From an uncultured Collinsella sp. (GTDB taxonomy: Bacteria > Actinomycetota > Coriobacteriia > Coriobacteriales > Coriobacteriaceae): a stretch of DNA of 23,770 nucleotides. The stretch spans positions 1 through 23,770 of the forward strand of contig CAUAEH010000029.1 of the NCBI GenBank assembly GCA_958427975.1, in the 5' to 3' direction. This document shows positions 22,768 through 23,770 of the stretch, in pieces. The position numbers were made by a program, and so were the translations under genes. Under the pieces are notes generated by a model, which did not search any database, was not told where the DNA came from, and saw nothing but the letters and a program-made list of their open reading frames with translations. The first letter of the stretch is position 1, and every line of letters starts with the position of its first letter.

Positions 22768-23770
22768 CTACTCGCCCTCCGAGGTCTCGGCATCGCCCGC
22801 GGCATCCGCCGCATCGACAACCTCGACGCCCTCATCCGCAGCATCGGCCACGTCAATGGCTTCAACGACAACGTCCTCGCCAGCATCCTCGAGCTCCTCG
22901 TACTCCGAGAAGTCCTCGGCGCCCTCAAAGTCAAAGGCGCGCTGGCAAATGCGGACCTCGTCGCCCGCACGGCAACCGGCCTTCTCGAGCGCGTCGTCAA
23001 CACCCATACGCGCAAACTTATGCTGCAAGTAAATGACGGCTTCCTCATTTTCCCAGTCGGTCTGGATGACCATGCGCTCGATGGCACGACCGACCACGCG
23101 GAAGGCACCGGGCTCTTCCTGGACAATGCGGAAACGCTTCTCACGCTGCAGGCGACGGCGCTCCCACTCATCGTCGCGCAGAACGACCGGCTCATCCGAG
23201 ACAGCCAACTCGGCGCGCAGCTTAGCCACCTGCTCGCCCACGGCAAGCATCAGCGTGTTGAGACCGGCACCCGTCACGGCGGACACGGCAAAGAACATAT
23301 GGCCGTCGTCGAGCGCCGCACGCTTGAGGTCGGCAATCTTGTCGGCCGTGCCCGGCGCGTCGCACTTGTTGGCAACGACGATCTGCGGACGCTCAGAAAG
23401 CTCAGCGCCATACTGCTCGAGCTCGCGGTTGATGATGCGATAGTCCTCAACCGGATCGCGATCCTCAAAACCACCCGTCATGTCAACGACGTGCATGATC
23501 AGGGCCGTACGCTCAATGTGGCGCAGGAACTGGTGACCCAGGCCCTTGCCCTCGCTCGCGCCCTCAATAAGACCGGGGACGTCGGCAACGACGTAAGAAT
23601 ATTCGCCGGCACGCACCATGCCGAGGTTCGGCACGAGCGTGGTAAACGGGTAGTCGGCGATCTTGGGACGGGCGGCACTCATGCGCGCGATGAGCGATGA
23701 CTTACCAACCGAGGGAAAGCCCACGAGCGCGGCATCGGCCATGAGCTTCATCTCGAGCTCAATCCAGTGC
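22768..23770 (-). CDS. obgE: GTPase Obg (5' part outside window)
   Basis: Obg is an essential GTPase acting in 50S assembly and stress control. The window holds the GTPase and C-terminal domains; the glycine-rich Obg fold lies beyond the right edge. Visible are G1 GFPSVGKSSL, G2 DYPFTTLVPNLG, G3 DVPGLIEGASEGKGLG, G4 NKCD and G5 SAVTG. An OCT domain follows, from VVGRAIERMVIQTDWENEEA to AGDEVRICQRAFDFE, and then an acidic Asp/Glu/Ala-rich tail of about 50 residues. The reading frame is open to the last base; an internal ATG at 23751 is not the start. It is followed closely by nadD (3-nt gap), the first of the three downstream genes. Confidence 0.97.
   Translation of the reverse strand, partial: HWIELEMKLMADAALVGFPSVGKSSLIARMSAARPKIADYPFTTLVPNLGMVRAGEYSYVVADVPGLIEGASEGKGLGHQFLRHIERTALIMHVVDMTGGFEDRDPVEDYRIINRELEQYGAELSERPQIVVANKCDAPGTADKIADLKRAALDDGHMFFAVSAVTGAGLNTLMLAVGEQVAKLRAELAVSDEPVVLRDDEWERRRLQREKRFRIVQEEPGAFRVVGRAIERMVIQTDWENEEAVIYLQHKFARMGVDDALEKAGCRAGDEVRICQRAFDFEGAEDFSEYEELEDAGEDVVVEAIDVADAADEGVEVVDAADAAGDAETSEGE

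Overview
The window is GC-rich, with short intergenic gaps and almost entirely conserved housekeeping genes. Protein sequence style, gene order and the two-subunit glycyl-tRNA synthetase next to pyruvate phosphate dikinase suggest a Coriobacteriia actinobacterium, most likely Collinsella or a close relative. This is an inference; no rRNA gene or species marker is present. Every gene except dinB is on the minus strand, so transcription runs from high to low coordinates.

Layout in transcription order. (1) 23770-20983: obgE (5' part outside the window), nadD, yqeK, rsfS, ending at a strong hairpin terminator. (2) 19672-20886, plus strand: dinB, divergent from rpsP and convergent with rsfS. (3) 19493-12969: a promoter, then rpsP, khpA, rimM, trmD, lepB, glyQ, glyS and the PPDK regulatory protein gene. 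(4) 12924-9903: two candidate promoters, ppdK, terminator. (5) 9856-9353: promoter, structured leader, rplS, terminator, followed by rnhB (8536-9324) and its terminator. (6) 8346-3137: yraN, comM, dprA, trmFO, xerC, packed with 4-nt overlaps. (7) 3087-1211: promoter, long leader, rpsB, tsf, terminator. (8) 1156-1: pyrH and frr (3' end outside the window).

The gene content is translation (S16, L19, S2, EF-Ts, ribosome recycling factor, GlyRS), ribosome maturation (RimM, RsfS, Obg, KhpA), tRNA modification (TrmD, TrmFO), DNA processing (XerC, DprA, ComM, RNase HII, Pol IV), and a few metabolic enzymes (PPDK and its regulator, NadD, UMP kinase). The order closely matches the rpsP-to-frr block known from Bacillus and other Gram-positives. 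Here topA is absent between dprA and trmFO, and glyQS, the PPDK regulator and ppdK sit between lepB and rplS.

I do not see an undescribed multi-gene system, CRISPR array, prophage, insertion sequence or tRNA. The observations most worth a second look are small: an apparent ATA start of xerC inside an ATAG overlap with the trmFO stop; a tandem 11-bp direct repeat in front of the operon carrying the competence genes comM and dprA; an SOS-box-like site in the dinB leader; paired direct repeats upstream of ppdK; an inverted repeat inside the rpsB promoter spacer with a 38-codon ORF in its leader; and an Asp-to-Glu change at the expected catalytic position of TrmD.
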